Source: an uncultured Pseudomonadota bacterium
GTDB taxonomy: Bacteria > Myxococcota_A > UBA796 > SXON01
Assembly (NCBI GenBank): GCA_903875225.1
Contig: CAIQVJ010000112.1
Coordinates: 1 to 64,000, forward strand
DNA: 64,000 nt
Direction of reading: 5' to 3'
Each line of letters opens with the position of its first letter. Position 1 is the stretch's first letter. Of the stretch, positions 24,188-32,945 are shown piece after piece. The notes beneath the pieces are model-generated. The model saw only the letters and a program-made list of their open reading frames with translations. It did not search any database and was not told the DNA's origin. A program made the position numbers and the translations under genes.

Positions 24188-25400
24188 TCTCCCAGCACCA
24201 GACCCGGCGCGCGCTGTCACCCCGCGGTCGCGTCTTCGTGCAGCCCAGCCGGGACAGCGCCTTCCCAACGCGCTGCCGAACTTTCGGCGTCCAGCGATCG
24301 ACGGAGAGACCGAGCCCGTCGCGCATCGCATCCTCGACGGTGAACGGGCCATCTTGGAGTTCGACCCAGGGCGAAATCACGCTTTCCCAGGCTTCGGGCA
24401 CCTCGAACTGGCGTTGGGCCTCGACGAGCAGCGCGGCGAACTCGGCATCCAGGTGCCACTGCTCGCCGGTACGGTAGCGGACGAGGGCCTCGGCGAAGAG
24501 CTGGTCGCGGTCGCGACGGAGCCTGTCGAGGTCAGGCTGGCCGACGAGGACGGTCCAGAACCGCCGGGCACCGGTCGGGTCGGTCAACACCTCGGCGTTG
24601 TTGGTGGTCGCGACGAACAGCACCTGGCGCGGGTGGTCCTCGGCGAGCCGGCCGAAGGGCTTGCGGTACCGGTCAATGCGACTCGTGATGAAGGCCTTTC
24701 GAGCGTCATCGCTCGCCCGCTTCAGCGATTCGCACTCGGCGAGCTCGTAGATCCACTTGCCATGGAGGTTGATGAAGGCGTCCTTGCTGGCGATGTCGAA
24801 GGTGGAGTCCCCGAACCAGGCGCGGTCGGGCACGAGCGCCGCGCAGCCCTGGGATTTCCCGACGCCTTGGCCGCCGATGAGCATGAGCATGGTGTCGAGC
24901 TGGCAGCCGGGCTCGAACACCCGCGCGCAGGCGCCGATCAGCCAACCAGCGCTGAACTTCCGATGGAGCGGCGTGTCGTCGGCCCCAAAGTACCGGCAAA
25001 GTAGGAGATCCAGCCGGCGCTCGCCGTCCCAGACGATCCCGCCGAGCCAGTCGCGGACGGCGTGGAACGGGTGATCCTCCGCCACGCAGATGACAGCCCG
25101 GTGCAGGTTGTCCGCCGAGCCACGGACGTCGTACACGTCGTCCATCCAGATGGCCATCTTCGACAGGTCGTTGTCCCGGAGCGGCTTGCCATCGAGGACG
25201 ACGACCTCTTCGAAGAGCGACCAGCGGATTCTCTCTTTCCAACGGGGATCGTTTGCGAGGACGTACACCATGTTCCGCAACGAGCCGATGGCCTTCTTCT
25301 TGTCGGTGAGGTCCAGGCCCGCGAGCACGTCGCGGTCGGGCTTCAGATCCACCACCGCGCCCGAGGACGGCGCTGGGACATCACGAGCGGTGGCGTTCAC
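24141..25400 (-). CDS. VapE-family (virulence-associated E) replicative ATPase
   Basis: This 419-residue protein has a GTG start with an AAGGGG site 8 bases upstream. The VapE ATPase core is clear: Walker A GGQGVGKSQG (176-185), FDIASKDAFINLHGKWIYEL, the FITSRIDRYRKPFGR block, PRQVLFVATTNN and a final TGARRFWTV. An N-terminal helical region carries WMDDVYDVRG and FHAVRDWLGGIVWDG, typical of the family. A C-terminal winged-helix-like tail is basic. VapE-like proteins are replication helicases or primase partners in phage satellites and integrative elements. The product likely loads at the adjacent GGACC repeats (inference). Confidence 0.88.
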   Translation of the reverse strand: MNATARDVPAPSSGAVVDLKPDRDVLAGLDLTDKKKAIGSLRNMVYVLANDPRWKERIRWSLFEEVVVLDGKPLRDNDLSKMAIWMDDVYDVRGSADNLHRAVICVAEDHPFHAVRDWLGGIVWDGERRLDLLLCRYFGADDTPLHRKFSAGWLIGACARVFEPGCQLDTMLMLIGGQGVGKSQGCAALVPDRAWFGDSTFDIASKDAFINLHGKWIYELAECESLKRASDDARKAFITSRIDRYRKPFGRLAEDHPRQVLFVATTNNAEVLTDPTGARRFWTVLVGQPDLDRLRRDRDQLFAEALVRYRTGEQWHLDAEFAALLVEAQRQFEVPEAWESVISPWVELQDGPFTVEDAMRDGLGLSVDRWTPKVRQRVGKALSRLGCTKTRPRGDSARRVWCWERPDRVDQPKSPPGEV

Positions 25401-25482
25401 GCGACACCCCTTTCGGAGGCTGTGACGCGGTGCGGGTATTCGGTCGGGAACGCGCGGAGCATGGGGATCTCGGAGGTCAGGG

Positions 25483-25671
25483 TCAGGCGGCGATGGCGAG
25501 GGGAGCGAGGGTGATGGCGAACGGGACGGACCTCGGACGGCCCCGACCCCGAACGCGCGGGTCGCTCACGGGCAGCGGGACTGCCAGGAGGGGCCCACCC
25601 CCGCGGATGTCCGCGGCGATCAGTCCGGCGAGCAGGCGCAACGCGTCGGTCGGGGCGGCGGCGGCGTTCAC
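25483..25671 (-). CDS. Small unknown protein, translationally coupled
   Basis: This is a putative 62-residue protein. Its GTG start overlaps the TGA of the upstream HTH gene (GTGA, 25668-25671) and the VapE gene follows 83 bases later, so it fits a three-gene operon. It begins with a helical hydrophobic stretch (ALRLLAGLIAADI) and ends in a basic and then hydrophobic tail. No family is recognised. The coding call rests on the coupling and frame continuity. Confidence 0.45.
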   Translation of the reverse strand: MNAAAAPTDALRLLAGLIAADIRGGGPLLAVPLPVSDPRVRGRGRPRSVPFAITLAPLAIAA

Positions 25672-25925
25672 GACGAGCCGCCGCAGGGTTCGCGGTCCCA
25701 GAGCTCCGCCGCGGTGAGTCCCTGGAGCGTCCGTGAGGCGAGAAGCCAGCGACGAACCTGCGGTGTGAGCGGACGCTTCCGGTGGAGGAGCTGGCTCCAA
25801 TACGAGCGCGAGATCCCCAACTCGTCGGCGAAGTCGCCGAGGTTGAGGTTGCGCTCTTCCAGCCTGGACGTGATGGGCCCGGGGTTGAGCCAGAAGCGGG
25901 AAGCGGGGAGTCGTTGATTGCTCAT
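25668..25925 (-). CDS. HTH regulator of the integrative element
   Basis: This protein of about 85 residues starts at ATG 25925 (MSNQRLPAS); ATG at 25946 is possible. A lambda-repressor-like HTH fills the middle: NLNLGDFADELGISRSYWSQ then LLHRKRPLTPQVRRWLL. The small size and divergence from a second HTH gene at 26026 resemble the Cro/CI or excision-control switch of temperate elements. It leads the operon containing the 62-residue protein and VapE. Confidence 0.78.
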   Translation of the reverse strand: MSNQRLPASRFWLNPGPITSRLEERNLNLGDFADELGISRSYWSQLLHRKRPLTPQVRRWLLASRTLQGLTAAELWDREPCGGSS

Positions 25926-25968
25926 GCACGTTCCGATGACGCTCATACAATCGTCACCGTGAACGCAC

Positions 25969-25997
25969 TTGACAAGGCATGGATTTGGACTTATTTT
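25969..25997 (+). promoter_or_regulatory. Consensus sigma-70 promoter for the regulator-recombinase operon
   Basis: A perfect -35 TTGACA (25969-25974) is separated by 17 bases from a -10 TATTTT (25992-25997). Transcription should begin near 26004, about 20 bases before the ATG at 26026. The region is notably AT-richer than its surroundings. TCACCGTGA (25953-25961), with 4-base arms around one base, lies just upstream and could be an operator for either HTH protein. Confidence 0.7.
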
Positions 25998-26025
25998 CGC
26001 AACTGCAATCACGGAGCCTTTACCC

Positions 26026-26571
26026 ATGCCGAAAGCCCCCGCCTCCTCCCCGCCCGCCGCTGCCGTCCAGGAGCCGACCGATCTCGGTCGCGCGATGGGC
26101 GAAGTCGCGTTCTACCGCGAGCACAACACCGCCTTCGGTCCGTACTTGCGCGAGCTCCGCGACCGGCACGGCCTCTCTCTTAGGGACGCCTCGGACCAGC
26201 TCGGCCTGACGTTCGCGAAGCTCCAGAAGATGGAGACGGGCGGCCGCTTCCGCATCGACAGCCTCTCGCTGTTCGGTGCCATCGCCGACCTCTACGGCCG
26301 CCCTCGCAACGAGGTGCTCGAAACCGCCGGGATCAAGGTGTTGGCGCCCGAGCAGGTGTCCAGCGACCTCGACGACGAGGGCGCGTTCGCCCGCCTAGTC
26401 CTGAACCCGGCCCTCCGGCCGATGCGCATGGACGACCGCTGGCTCGACTCGTTCTCGACGCTCCAGAAGAAGCAGTGGGTCGAGTTTGCCAAGCGTCTTG
26501 AAGCCTTCTTCCACGCCGGCGGCTCCCTCGCCTCCGTCCTTGAACCCGCACCTGAAGGGAGCGCCGAATGA
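26026..26571 (+). CDS. XRE-family transcriptional regulator
   Basis: This 181-residue protein uses ATG 26026 (MPKAPASS). An XRE HTH spans about residues 38-95: FGPYLRELRDRHGLSLRDAS, DQLGLTFAKLQKMETG, then SLSLFGAIADLYG. The C-terminal 80 residues are helical. It is transcribed from the strong promoter just upstream and overlaps the recombinase start by ATGA (26568-26571), so regulator and recombinase are co-expressed. A lysogeny-type control role is likely. Confidence 0.85.
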   Translation: MPKAPASSPPAAAVQEPTDLGRAMGEVAFYREHNTAFGPYLRELRDRHGLSLRDASDQLGLTFAKLQKMETGGRFRIDSLSLFGAIADLYGRPRNEVLETAGIKVLAPEQVSSDLDDEGAFARLVLNPALRPMRMDDRWLDSFSTLQKKQWVEFAKRLEAFFHAGGSLASVLEPAPEGSAE

Positions 26572-28187
26572 CCGCGCCTACCGCGCGACCCGCGATCCCG
26601 CGCGTCGCCATCTACGCCCGATGTTCGGCTGACAAGCAGGCCGAGAAGGACCTTTCCATCCCCGCACAGCTCGACTGCTGCCGCCTCGGTGCGAAGCAGC
26701 GCGGGTGGGAGGTCGTCAACGAGTTCATCGACGCTGCCGAGTCCGCCACCACGGATGACCGGCCGCAGTTCCGCGAAATGATCGCAACTGCGAAACAGAA
26801 GCCAACGCCGTTTGACTTCATCGTGGTCTGGAAGTTCAGTCGGTTCTCCCGCAACCGGGAGGACAGCGTGCTCTACAAGCGCATCCTGGAGCGCAACGGC
26901 GTCCGGGTCGTCTCCCTCAACGAGCCTGTGGACGACTCGCCTTCCGGCAAGATGCTGGAGGCGATCTTGGAGTCGGTGGACGAGTTCTACAGTCAGAACC
27001 TGGCGCAGGACATCGTGCGCGGCATGCGCAAGAATGCCTCGATGGGCTTCCGAAACGGCGGCCCGGCCCCGATCGGCTACCGGAAGAAACGAACCGGCGC
27101 GACGGACGCGGCCGCCCGGGTCGTACTCGAACCCGACCCGACCTGGGCTCCCCTCGTGCAGCGCATCTTCCGCATGGCCGCCGCCGGTGAGGGCGTGACC
27201 GCCATCGCCGCCAAGCTCGAAGCCGAGGGCATCCGCACACCGCGGGGCAAGGCGCTGGTGAAGACGACGGTGCACAAGATCGTCACGAACGACCTCTACG
27301 CGGGCGTCACCAACTTCGGGATGACCCGGACCGGACTCCAGAAGCACAAACCGACCGACCCGATCAAGGTCGCCGACACCCACGAGGGCCTTGTGACCAG
27401 CGAGGAGTTCGACCAGGTGCAGAGGCTCATGTCCGAGCGCGCGCCTGACCGGACGCCGCTCAACACCCACCGCAGCGACTACCTGCTCGCCGGGCGGATC
27501 TTCTGCGCCCATTGCGGCTCGGTCTTCATCGGCCAGCACACCCGGCGCGGGAAGTACCGGTACTACCAGTGCCAATCCAAGAGCAAGCTCGGCGCCCAAG
27601 GCTGCGCGGCGAAGCAGCTCCCGAAGGAGGAGACCGAGGCGGCGGTGATCGACCTGCTGCGGCGAGACGTCCTGTCGCCTCGCTACCTGCGCGAGCTGCT
27701 CGACCTCGTGAACGCCGAGGCCGACACCATGAGCCACGCGGCCGTCGCCGAGGCCGAGGCGATCTCCGGTCAGCTCGCCGATGCGCGCCGCAAACTCGGC
27801 AACCTGTACGAGGCCCTCGAAGACAAGCGCCTCGATCTGGAGATCCTCGCCCCGCGCATTCGCGAGGTGAAGGCCCGCGTCGACGAGCTCTCTGCCAAGC
27901 ACGCGCTTCTGGCGACGGCCTCCACCCCCGTCGTCCGCCTCTGCGACGAGGCCACCATCGCCCGCTACGTCGAGCGACTTCAGGCAGTCCTGGCCACCGG
28001 CTCACCCGGCGCCCAGCGCACGTTCCTCCGCGCCTGGATCCCGCGCATCGAGGCCGACGCCATGAAGCTCACCGTCACGTTCACTCTCCCCGGCGACCTG
28101 GGCGGACAGCCGGCGAACAACGGGAATTTCGGGGGCGACCGCGATTTCCTGCGCCCCGTGGCGAATGGTGATCCCAACGGGATTTGA
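26568..28187 (+). CDS. Large serine recombinase (integrase)
   Basis: This is a 539-residue protein. The resolvase catalytic domain has YARCSADKQ with nucleophile Ser20, then DFIVVWKFSRFSRN and the SGKMLEAILESVDEFYSQNL helix. A recombinase domain follows (GGPAPIGYRKK, then ALVKTTVHKIVTNDLYAG), then a zinc ribbon (FCAHCGSVF ... YYQCQ ... GC) and a long coiled-coil segment with a C-terminal tail, the layout of large serine integrases. The last codons and the stop (28185-28187) lie inside the 3' end of tRNA-Glu on the other strand. The C-terminus is therefore shaped by the insertion site. It would catalyse integration and, with a directionality factor, excision. Confidence 0.92.
   Translation: MTAPTARPAIPRVAIYARCSADKQAEKDLSIPAQLDCCRLGAKQRGWEVVNEFIDAAESATTDDRPQFREMIATAKQKPTPFDFIVVWKFSRFSRNREDSVLYKRILERNGVRVVSLNEPVDDSPSGKMLEAILESVDEFYSQNLAQDIVRGMRKNASMGFRNGGPAPIGYRKKRTGATDAAARVVLEPDPTWAPLVQRIFRMAAAGEGVTAIAAKLEAEGIRTPRGKALVKTTVHKIVTNDLYAGVTNFGMTRTGLQKHKPTDPIKVADTHEGLVTSEEFDQVQRLMSERAPDRTPLNTHRSDYLLAGRIFCAHCGSVFIGQHTRRGKYRYYQCQSKSKLGAQGCAAKQLPKEETEAAVIDLLRRDVLSPRYLRELLDLVNAEADTMSHAAVAEAEAISGQLADARRKLGNLYEALEDKRLDLEILAPRIREVKARVDELSAKHALLATASTPVVRLCDEATIARYVERLQAVLATGSPGAQRTFLRAWIPRIEADAMKLTVTFTLPGDLGGQPANNGNFGGDRDFLRPVANGDPNGI
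28169..28187. other. Probable attachment site at tRNA-Glu 3' end
   Basis: The last 19 bases of the tRNA-Glu gene (minus strand) are shared with the end of the recombinase gene (plus strand), including its stop codon. This is the layout expected where an element has inserted at a tRNA 3' end and keeps the tRNA intact. I did not find a second copy of this tRNA end in the window, so the partner site is either outside or too short to recognise. Confidence 0.55.
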
Positions 28188-28243
28188 ACCCGTGTTGGCG
28201 AGATGAAAACCCGCTGTCCTAGGCCTAACTAGACGATGGGATC
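28169..28243 (-). tRNA. tRNA-Glu (TTC)
   Basis: A standard 75-base cloverleaf: acceptor GATCCCA/TGGGATC, D arm GTCTAG...GGCCTAGGAC, anticodon loop TTTTCAT giving TTC, and T arm ACGGG TTCAAAT CCCGT. The discriminator is A and no CCA is encoded. Its 3' end overlaps the recombinase gene. tRNA-Lys lies 8 bases upstream on the same strand. Confidence 0.95.
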
Positions 28244-28251
28244 AATATGGG

Positions 28252-28324
28252 TGGGCCGAGCGGGACTTGAACCCGCGACCCACGGATTAAAAGTCCGGTG
28301 CTCTACCAACTGAGCTATCGGCCC
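28252..28324 (-). tRNA. tRNA-Lys (TTT)
   Basis: A standard 73-base cloverleaf: acceptor GGGCCGA/TCGGCCC, D arm GCTC...GAGC, anticodon loop CTTTTAA giving TTT, and T arm GCGGG TTCAAGT CCCGC, with discriminator A. It is transcribed ahead of tRNA-Glu, probably as one unit. Confidence 0.96.
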
Positions 28325-28373
28325 GGCGAGGGGCTGCGTGTATCGCGCGTGGGCGGCGCGTCAAGCGAGGCGG

Positions 28374-29261
28374 TCAGCCGCCGGTGTCCGAGCTGCCAGT
28401 CCCAGGGTCGTAGGTCTGCTTCGGCTCAGTACAGGGCGCGTTCTCGTCGGCGAGATGTGCTTCGCAGTAATTGTTCACTTCGCCGGCGCCGCCGCAGTAG
28501 GCCTGCTCGATGCCGCTGCGGTCACCCGGAGCGCCCATGGTCCCCTCGTCGGGGAACAGGCACTCGGGATCGGAGCCGTTCTGGAACACCGCGTCGCACT
28601 TGGCAGTTCCGACGTCGAACGCGCCGACCGCAAAGCCGAGTCGCGAGTCGTTGAGCGGCAGCGCGAACGTGCGCAGTGCGATCGTGTACTCGATGCCGGC
28701 CTCCTGATCGGTGTTGATCAGGCACTGCTCGGCGGTCGCACGCCCGGCGTGAACATCCGCAGATCCGCCGTAGCCGGTCTGCACACACTCGTTGAACTCG
28801 ATCTGGTGATCCACGCCGGACTCATCGGAGTAGGTCGCCTTGAAGTCGCCCATCTCGACACCGGGGGAGCCGGTGTAGAAGGCGGTGAGGCCGATATCCA
28901 TGTCGATGTCGCCATCGTCTGTGTAGTCGTCGTCGTACTTGTAGCGACCGGCACCGCTCGCGGCGAGACTCCGCGCCCAGTACACCGCCTCGGGGTCGAC
29001 GATGACACAGATGTTGCCACCCGTGCCGATGAAATGCACAGTTGCACCCGTCACGTTGCCGGGGTTCGCGTCCGCGCCGACCTCCGAGTAGATGACCGAA
29101 TCCGGAAAGGCGAGGGCGTCGCGGTCCGCGCTCGTCCACTCCTCCACATCGAGGGGCACGATCTCCCCGAGATCGCTGACGGCCGGAGCATCGGTGACCT
29201 CGGGTCGGAATGCGAACCCGGTGTGGTCACACCCGAGCAGTGAAAGAAAAACCAGGCTCAT
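28374..29261 (-). CDS. Secreted lipoprotein of the TonB receptor operon
   Basis: This 295-residue protein has a very short signal (MSLVFLSLLGC) with lipobox LLGC; Cys11 would be acylated. The mature part is acidic and has several Cys pairs (GGNICVIVD, FNECVQTG, AEQCLI, DPECLFPD) and an Asp-rich stretch YKYDDDYTDDGDIDMDIG that could bind metal. It ends in a Gly/Ser/Thr tail. It is the third gene after the receptor, two bases after the preceding lipoprotein gene. Both lipoproteins likely assist the same outer-membrane uptake complex; the substrate is unknown. Confidence 0.85.
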   Translation of the reverse strand: MSLVFLSLLGCDHTGFAFRPEVTDAPAVSDLGEIVPLDVEEWTSADRDALAFPDSVIYSEVGADANPGNVTGATVHFIGTGGNICVIVDPEAVYWARSLAASGAGRYKYDDDYTDDGDIDMDIGLTAFYTGSPGVEMGDFKATYSDESGVDHQIEFNECVQTGYGGSADVHAGRATAEQCLINTDQEAGIEYTIALRTFALPLNDSRLGFAVGAFDVGTAKCDAVFQNGSDPECLFPDEGTMGAPGDRSGIEQAYCGGAGEVNNYCEAHLADENAPCTEPKQTYDPGTGSSDTGG

Positions 29262-29262
29262 G

Positions 29263-30120
29263 TCACTCTCCGGTGTACTGGAAGCTGAGGTTCACGGTGG
29301 GCTGCTCGTCGGCGCTCGTGACAAACGTGTTGCCGTCTCCCACCCAGTCGCCCGCGGTGATCGAGAGGCTCGGGTAGTTCAACGCGTCCGAGACCTCTTC
29401 GCCCTCGGTGTAGGTGTTGTTGTAGTCGGGCACTTCGTGGCTGTTCGTTTCCTGGCAGGTCGTGAACGTGCCATTGCTCGACGTCGCCAGGGCGTCGATG
29501 AACGGCGCATCCATGAAGCCCCACATCGCCATGCCTTCCGTGAAGGTCGTGTGCGGCATGTGGAAGGTCGCCTCGAAGTCGCCGGCGGAGTTCTCCGTGA
29601 AGTCCTCGGCGCCGATGAAGGAGATCTCCTCATCAGAGGTCGCATAGTAGTAGTAGTAGCATTGCTGCTGATACGTCGACCCGTAGGTGATCTCACTCCC
29701 GTCGAAGTCGGTGACGGGCCGGCCGATCATCCGGAAGTAGTCGAGCACGTCGTTGTAGTCGGAGAACCGCCCGGTGACGACCTTGCACGCCAGCATGTCG
29801 TAGCAGGCAAAATCGAACCGGCCGACGGAGGTACCGCCGTACGGGAAGGCGTTGCCCGGCGTGGACGCATCGAGGATGGGTCCCATCGACGGGTGCGGGT
29901 ATGCGAAGCTGGAGAGGTCGATCCCGGCGTAGGCGCCGAGAAAGACGGGTCCGATGAGGCGCGGGTCGGTGACCTCCTCGGAGCCGCTGATGTTTCCGTC
30001 AGCGTCGTACGTCGGGATCAGGCGCGTGGCAGCGGCGCGCGGCAACACCACCGTGCCGGTGAAATCGACCTCAGGAATGTTCTCCTGGTAGCAGGCAAGC
30101 GCAGAGAGCAGAATCAGCAT
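29263..30120 (-). CDS. Secreted lipoprotein of the TonB receptor operon
   Basis: This 285-residue protein has lipobox LSALAC (Cys10). It is soluble and beta-rich after the anchor, with Cys residues likely in disulfides (DFACYDMLACKVV) and a run of five tyrosines after Cys (QQCYYYYYATSDEE) encoded by a TAC-rich triplet repeat near 29645-29660. It lies 14 bases after the receptor stop. No family is recognised; function is inferred only from co-transcription with the receptor. Confidence 0.85.
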   Translation of the reverse strand: MLILLSALACYQENIPEVDFTGTVVLPRAAATRLIPTYDADGNISGSEEVTDPRLIGPVFLGAYAGIDLSSFAYPHPSMGPILDASTPGNAFPYGGTSVGRFDFACYDMLACKVVTGRFSDYNDVLDYFRMIGRPVTDFDGSEITYGSTYQQQCYYYYYATSDEEISFIGAEDFTENSAGDFEATFHMPHTTFTEGMAMWGFMDAPFIDALATSSNGTFTTCQETNSHEVPDYNNTYTEGEEVSDALNYPSLSITAGDWVGDGNTFVTSADEQPTVNLSFQYTGE

Positions 30121-30134
30121 GAGAGCATCCCTCC

Positions 30135-32876
30135 TTAGAACTCGTAGGTCGCGCCGAGCTGAGCGCTTACCGGGTCCTGCCGGTAGGCGATCACGTAGCG
30201 GTTCTGGGTGTCGATGTAGGTGGTGTAGTAGACGATCGGGTAGTTGTTGTTGGTGACGTTCTTGACCGTCAACGTCGCGGCGAAGTTGCCTTGCCGCACA
30301 GGGATGTCCTGCTTGATCTGCACCGCGATGTCCCAGTAGGGGCTCGTGCGACCGTAGGTCCCGAGCCGCTCCTTGAGCAGGGTGTAGTCACCACCGCCAC
30401 CGAGACCGGCGGAGGAGTAGTAGTACCGGGAGAGCGGGTAGCCCGAGAAGAACTCTGCGGAGGCGCCCACGGTCGTCGTCCAGGGATCATCCGGAAGGTC
30501 CCAGGCCGCCGCCAACTTGATCTGGTGCCGCACGTCGGTGTCCAGGTTGCCGTACCCGAGGTCGAGCTGCTGCGGGTTCACGAGAGCGCCGGACAGCGAG
30601 TCCTGCGTGCGGCCCTGGCTGACGACGTAGCTGTAGGTGCCCTGCATGAGCCACCGCTTGGTCCAGTTCCGCCGGAGCGAGAAGTCCGTCTGGTAGTAGT
30701 TGCGCTGGGAGAGCTCGGGGGTGCGCAGCCGGTAGAACAAGTCCAGCGAGCCGTCACGCGATCCGAGGTATGCGTACCCGTCCTCGTCGTAGATCAGGTT
30801 GGTCTCGTCGAAGGTATAGACGTTCCGGGTGAACTTGCCCTGAAAGCTGATGCCCGCAGCGACGTTCGTGATGACCTCGCGCTCCACACCTGCGGAAAGC
30901 GCGTCGGAGTGCGGCGCGGTGGTGTTGTTCCACACCTGGATCGAGTTGTCGGTGTTGTAGTCGAAGTAGATGTTGCTCGTGTCGGACCCGGCGTTGTTGC
31001 CGAAATACTCGCCGACCACCAGCTTCTCGCCGAGGCTGGACTGGGAGAGGTAGCTCGCGACGGAAAGCCGTGCGGAGTCGTTGAACCGACCATACCCACC
31101 GTAGATGCGGGTCTTCTGGTCCTTGAAGGGGTCCCATACGCCGTAGATGCGCGGGCCCCACACGCCGACATCGACAACGGGCACGCCCGCGTCGTTGTTG
31201 GTGAGCGCCCGGTCGTACCGGATGCCGTACCGGAAGGTGAGGTTCTCGACCGGCTTGTACGCGTCCTGGATGAACGCACCGACGTGGTAGCCGTCGGCCG
31301 CGTACTGGTACGCACCCGAGGTCTCGATCCAGTAGTAGTTCTTCAGCGTGGTGGGGTCGAACGGGTTGACGTACAGGTCGTAGTAGTAGAGGTTGCCGTT
31401 GTAGCCCTGCACCTGATCCCACTGCATGTAGCTGAAGTCGATGCCGGCCTTCAGGTCGTGCTTACCGTGCAGGGGATCCTCGATGGAGAGGATGGACAGC
31501 TTCGTGGACCCCTCCACCCGGAACCGGTCGTCGAAGTAGTAGAAGCCGTAGTTCTCAGCGCTGTACGCGCCGTAGAGGCCCGAGCGGCCAGGAGTCCGGT
31601 AGTCGACCGTGTTCTCCATCTCGTCGGGCGAGCAGGGGTTGTACCCGAGGGTGAGGTCCTTCGTGCAGGGCACGCCGCCGACCTCGATGTAGGACTTCTG
31701 GTACGACGCGGTGGTCTCCAGGTTCGTGTCCTTGTTGATGAACCAGTTCCACTTCAACGAAGTGATGTAGCCGCCCTGCGCCTGGCGCCCCTGCGCCTCC
31801 GGACGCTCGCGGGTGTTGCTCTGGTCGATGTTGTCGACCTCGGTCGGGTCCGTGCTGAATTGCAGGGTGACGCGATGCTTCGAGGTGACCTGGGCGGTGA
31901 GCTTCGCCAGGATGTAGTGGGCGTCGAAATCGCGAGGGAGCTGAACGCCGACGTTCGAGTACAGCGTACGCTCGTACTGGTAGCTCGCCAGGTACCAGAG
32001 CTTGTCCTTGATGATCGGGCCGGAGACGACGAGGTCGGCCTCTGCCGTCTGCGCGCTTTCGTCGAACCCGGTCGGCGAGAGCTCATACCCGTCGTGGGCC
32101 CAGCGGGCGTCCATCTTCGGGGACCAGTTCCCGTTGCCATAGTAGCCACTGGCGGTGATGGCCAGCGTGTTGCCGCCGCTCTTGGTTGCGATCTGGATGA
32201 GGGCGCCGAGGCTCTCCCCGTACTCAGGGTCGAAGCCGCCGGTGGTGACCGAGATCTGGTCGATGGCGTCGTAGTTGAAGTTCGTCGAGAACGTGCCCGT
32301 GACCGGGTCGGTCGTGTTCACGCCGTCGAGGATGATCGTGTTCTCGTTCGACGAAGCGCCGCCCGAGTTCGGGTTCGCGCCGCCGATCACGCCCGCCGTG
32401 GCCGACACCGCGTCCTGGTACGAGCGGCCGGTCGGGACCTTCGACAGGAACTCGTTCGTCATGACGTTCGTCTGCTGGGCCTGCTCGGTGTCGATCGTGG
32501 CGCGCTCGCCGATGACGTCCACCTGGGCGCTGCCCGACTTCATCTCGACCGTCATCGCGGTGGTGCGGCCGATCTGCACCTCTACCCCCGTGCGCTTGAC
32601 CGGACCGAAGCCGTCCATCTGGACCAGCACTTCGTACAGGCCCGGAGCAAGCTCGTCGAACCGGAACTGGCCGTCGTCGTCGGTGGTGGTCTGTTGCGCA
32701 CCACCGATCATCGCGGGCGACTTCACGGTCACGAGCGCGCCGGGCATGGCGATGTTGTCGGGGTCGACGACCGTGCCCTTGATCGAGCCGCCGGTTGACG
32801 ATGCCCACGCCGGGTCCATGACAAGGAGCACGGTGGCGGCGATGAGGAGCTTCTGCGGGGTCCAGCAGCGGTTCAT
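30135..32876 (-). CDS. TonB-dependent receptor with N-terminal carboxypeptidase-regulatory-like domain
   Basis: This is a 913-residue protein. A signal peptide (KLLIAATVLLVMDPAWAS) is followed by a carboxypeptidase D regulatory-like beta domain (GGSIKGTVVDPDNIAMPGAL, about 27-115). Next comes a plug domain (about 125-230) with VSATAGVIGGANPNSGGASS and NTIILDGVNTTDP. A long Tyr/Trp-rich 22-strand-type barrel ends in the C-terminal aromatic signature LGATYEF. This OmpA-like or SusC-like receptor class imports ligands using TonB energy. It heads an operon with two lipoproteins. The ligand cannot be told from sequence. Confidence 0.93.
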   Translation of the reverse strand: MNRCWTPQKLLIAATVLLVMDPAWASSTGGSIKGTVVDPDNIAMPGALVTVKSPAMIGGAQQTTTDDDGQFRFDELAPGLYEVLVQMDGFGPVKRTGVEVQIGRTTAMTVEMKSGSAQVDVIGERATIDTEQAQQTNVMTNEFLSKVPTGRSYQDAVSATAGVIGGANPNSGGASSNENTIILDGVNTTDPVTGTFSTNFNYDAIDQISVTTGGFDPEYGESLGALIQIATKSGGNTLAITASGYYGNGNWSPKMDARWAHDGYELSPTGFDESAQTAEADLVVSGPIIKDKLWYLASYQYERTLYSNVGVQLPRDFDAHYILAKLTAQVTSKHRVTLQFSTDPTEVDNIDQSNTRERPEAQGRQAQGGYITSLKWNWFINKDTNLETTASYQKSYIEVGGVPCTKDLTLGYNPCSPDEMENTVDYRTPGRSGLYGAYSAENYGFYYFDDRFRVEGSTKLSILSIEDPLHGKHDLKAGIDFSYMQWDQVQGYNGNLYYYDLYVNPFDPTTLKNYYWIETSGAYQYAADGYHVGAFIQDAYKPVENLTFRYGIRYDRALTNNDAGVPVVDVGVWGPRIYGVWDPFKDQKTRIYGGYGRFNDSARLSVASYLSQSSLGEKLVVGEYFGNNAGSDTSNIYFDYNTDNSIQVWNNTTAPHSDALSAGVEREVITNVAAGISFQGKFTRNVYTFDETNLIYDEDGYAYLGSRDGSLDLFYRLRTPELSQRNYYQTDFSLRRNWTKRWLMQGTYSYVVSQGRTQDSLSGALVNPQQLDLGYGNLDTDVRHQIKLAAAWDLPDDPWTTTVGASAEFFSGYPLSRYYYSSAGLGGGGDYTLLKERLGTYGRTSPYWDIAVQIKQDIPVRQGNFAATLTVKNVTNNNYPIVYYTTYIDTQNRYVIAYRQDPVSAQLGATYEF

Positions 32877-32945
32877 GCGGCAAATTCCTGCGGAGGGGTC
32901 CGACGCGGCGGGGGCCGGGCCGAAGGGTTGAACAGCGAACGGTAG

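Larger units (their letters stand above)
22600..28187. mobile_element. Core of an integrative element or phage satellite at tRNA-Glu
   Basis: The segment contains a coherent module: two-HTH protein, GGACC repeats, VapE ATPase, small coupled gene, two divergent HTH regulators with a strong promoter, and a large serine recombinase ending in tRNA-Glu. No capsid, terminase, tail or relaxase gene is seen, so a phage-dependent satellite or self-replicating genomic island is the best reading. The right boundary is at the tRNA; only the minimal core is given as the left limit. The SUKH-NADAR genes, the HNH_2 cassette and perhaps the whole defence island could be its cargo. Confidence 0.65.

Noticed and set aside
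30291..32798. 835-codon open frame opposite the TonB receptor gene
   Set aside because: It is a high-GC antisense shadow. The minus-strand frame has a signal peptide, plug and barrel; the plus frame has no domain and biased Val/Arg composition.
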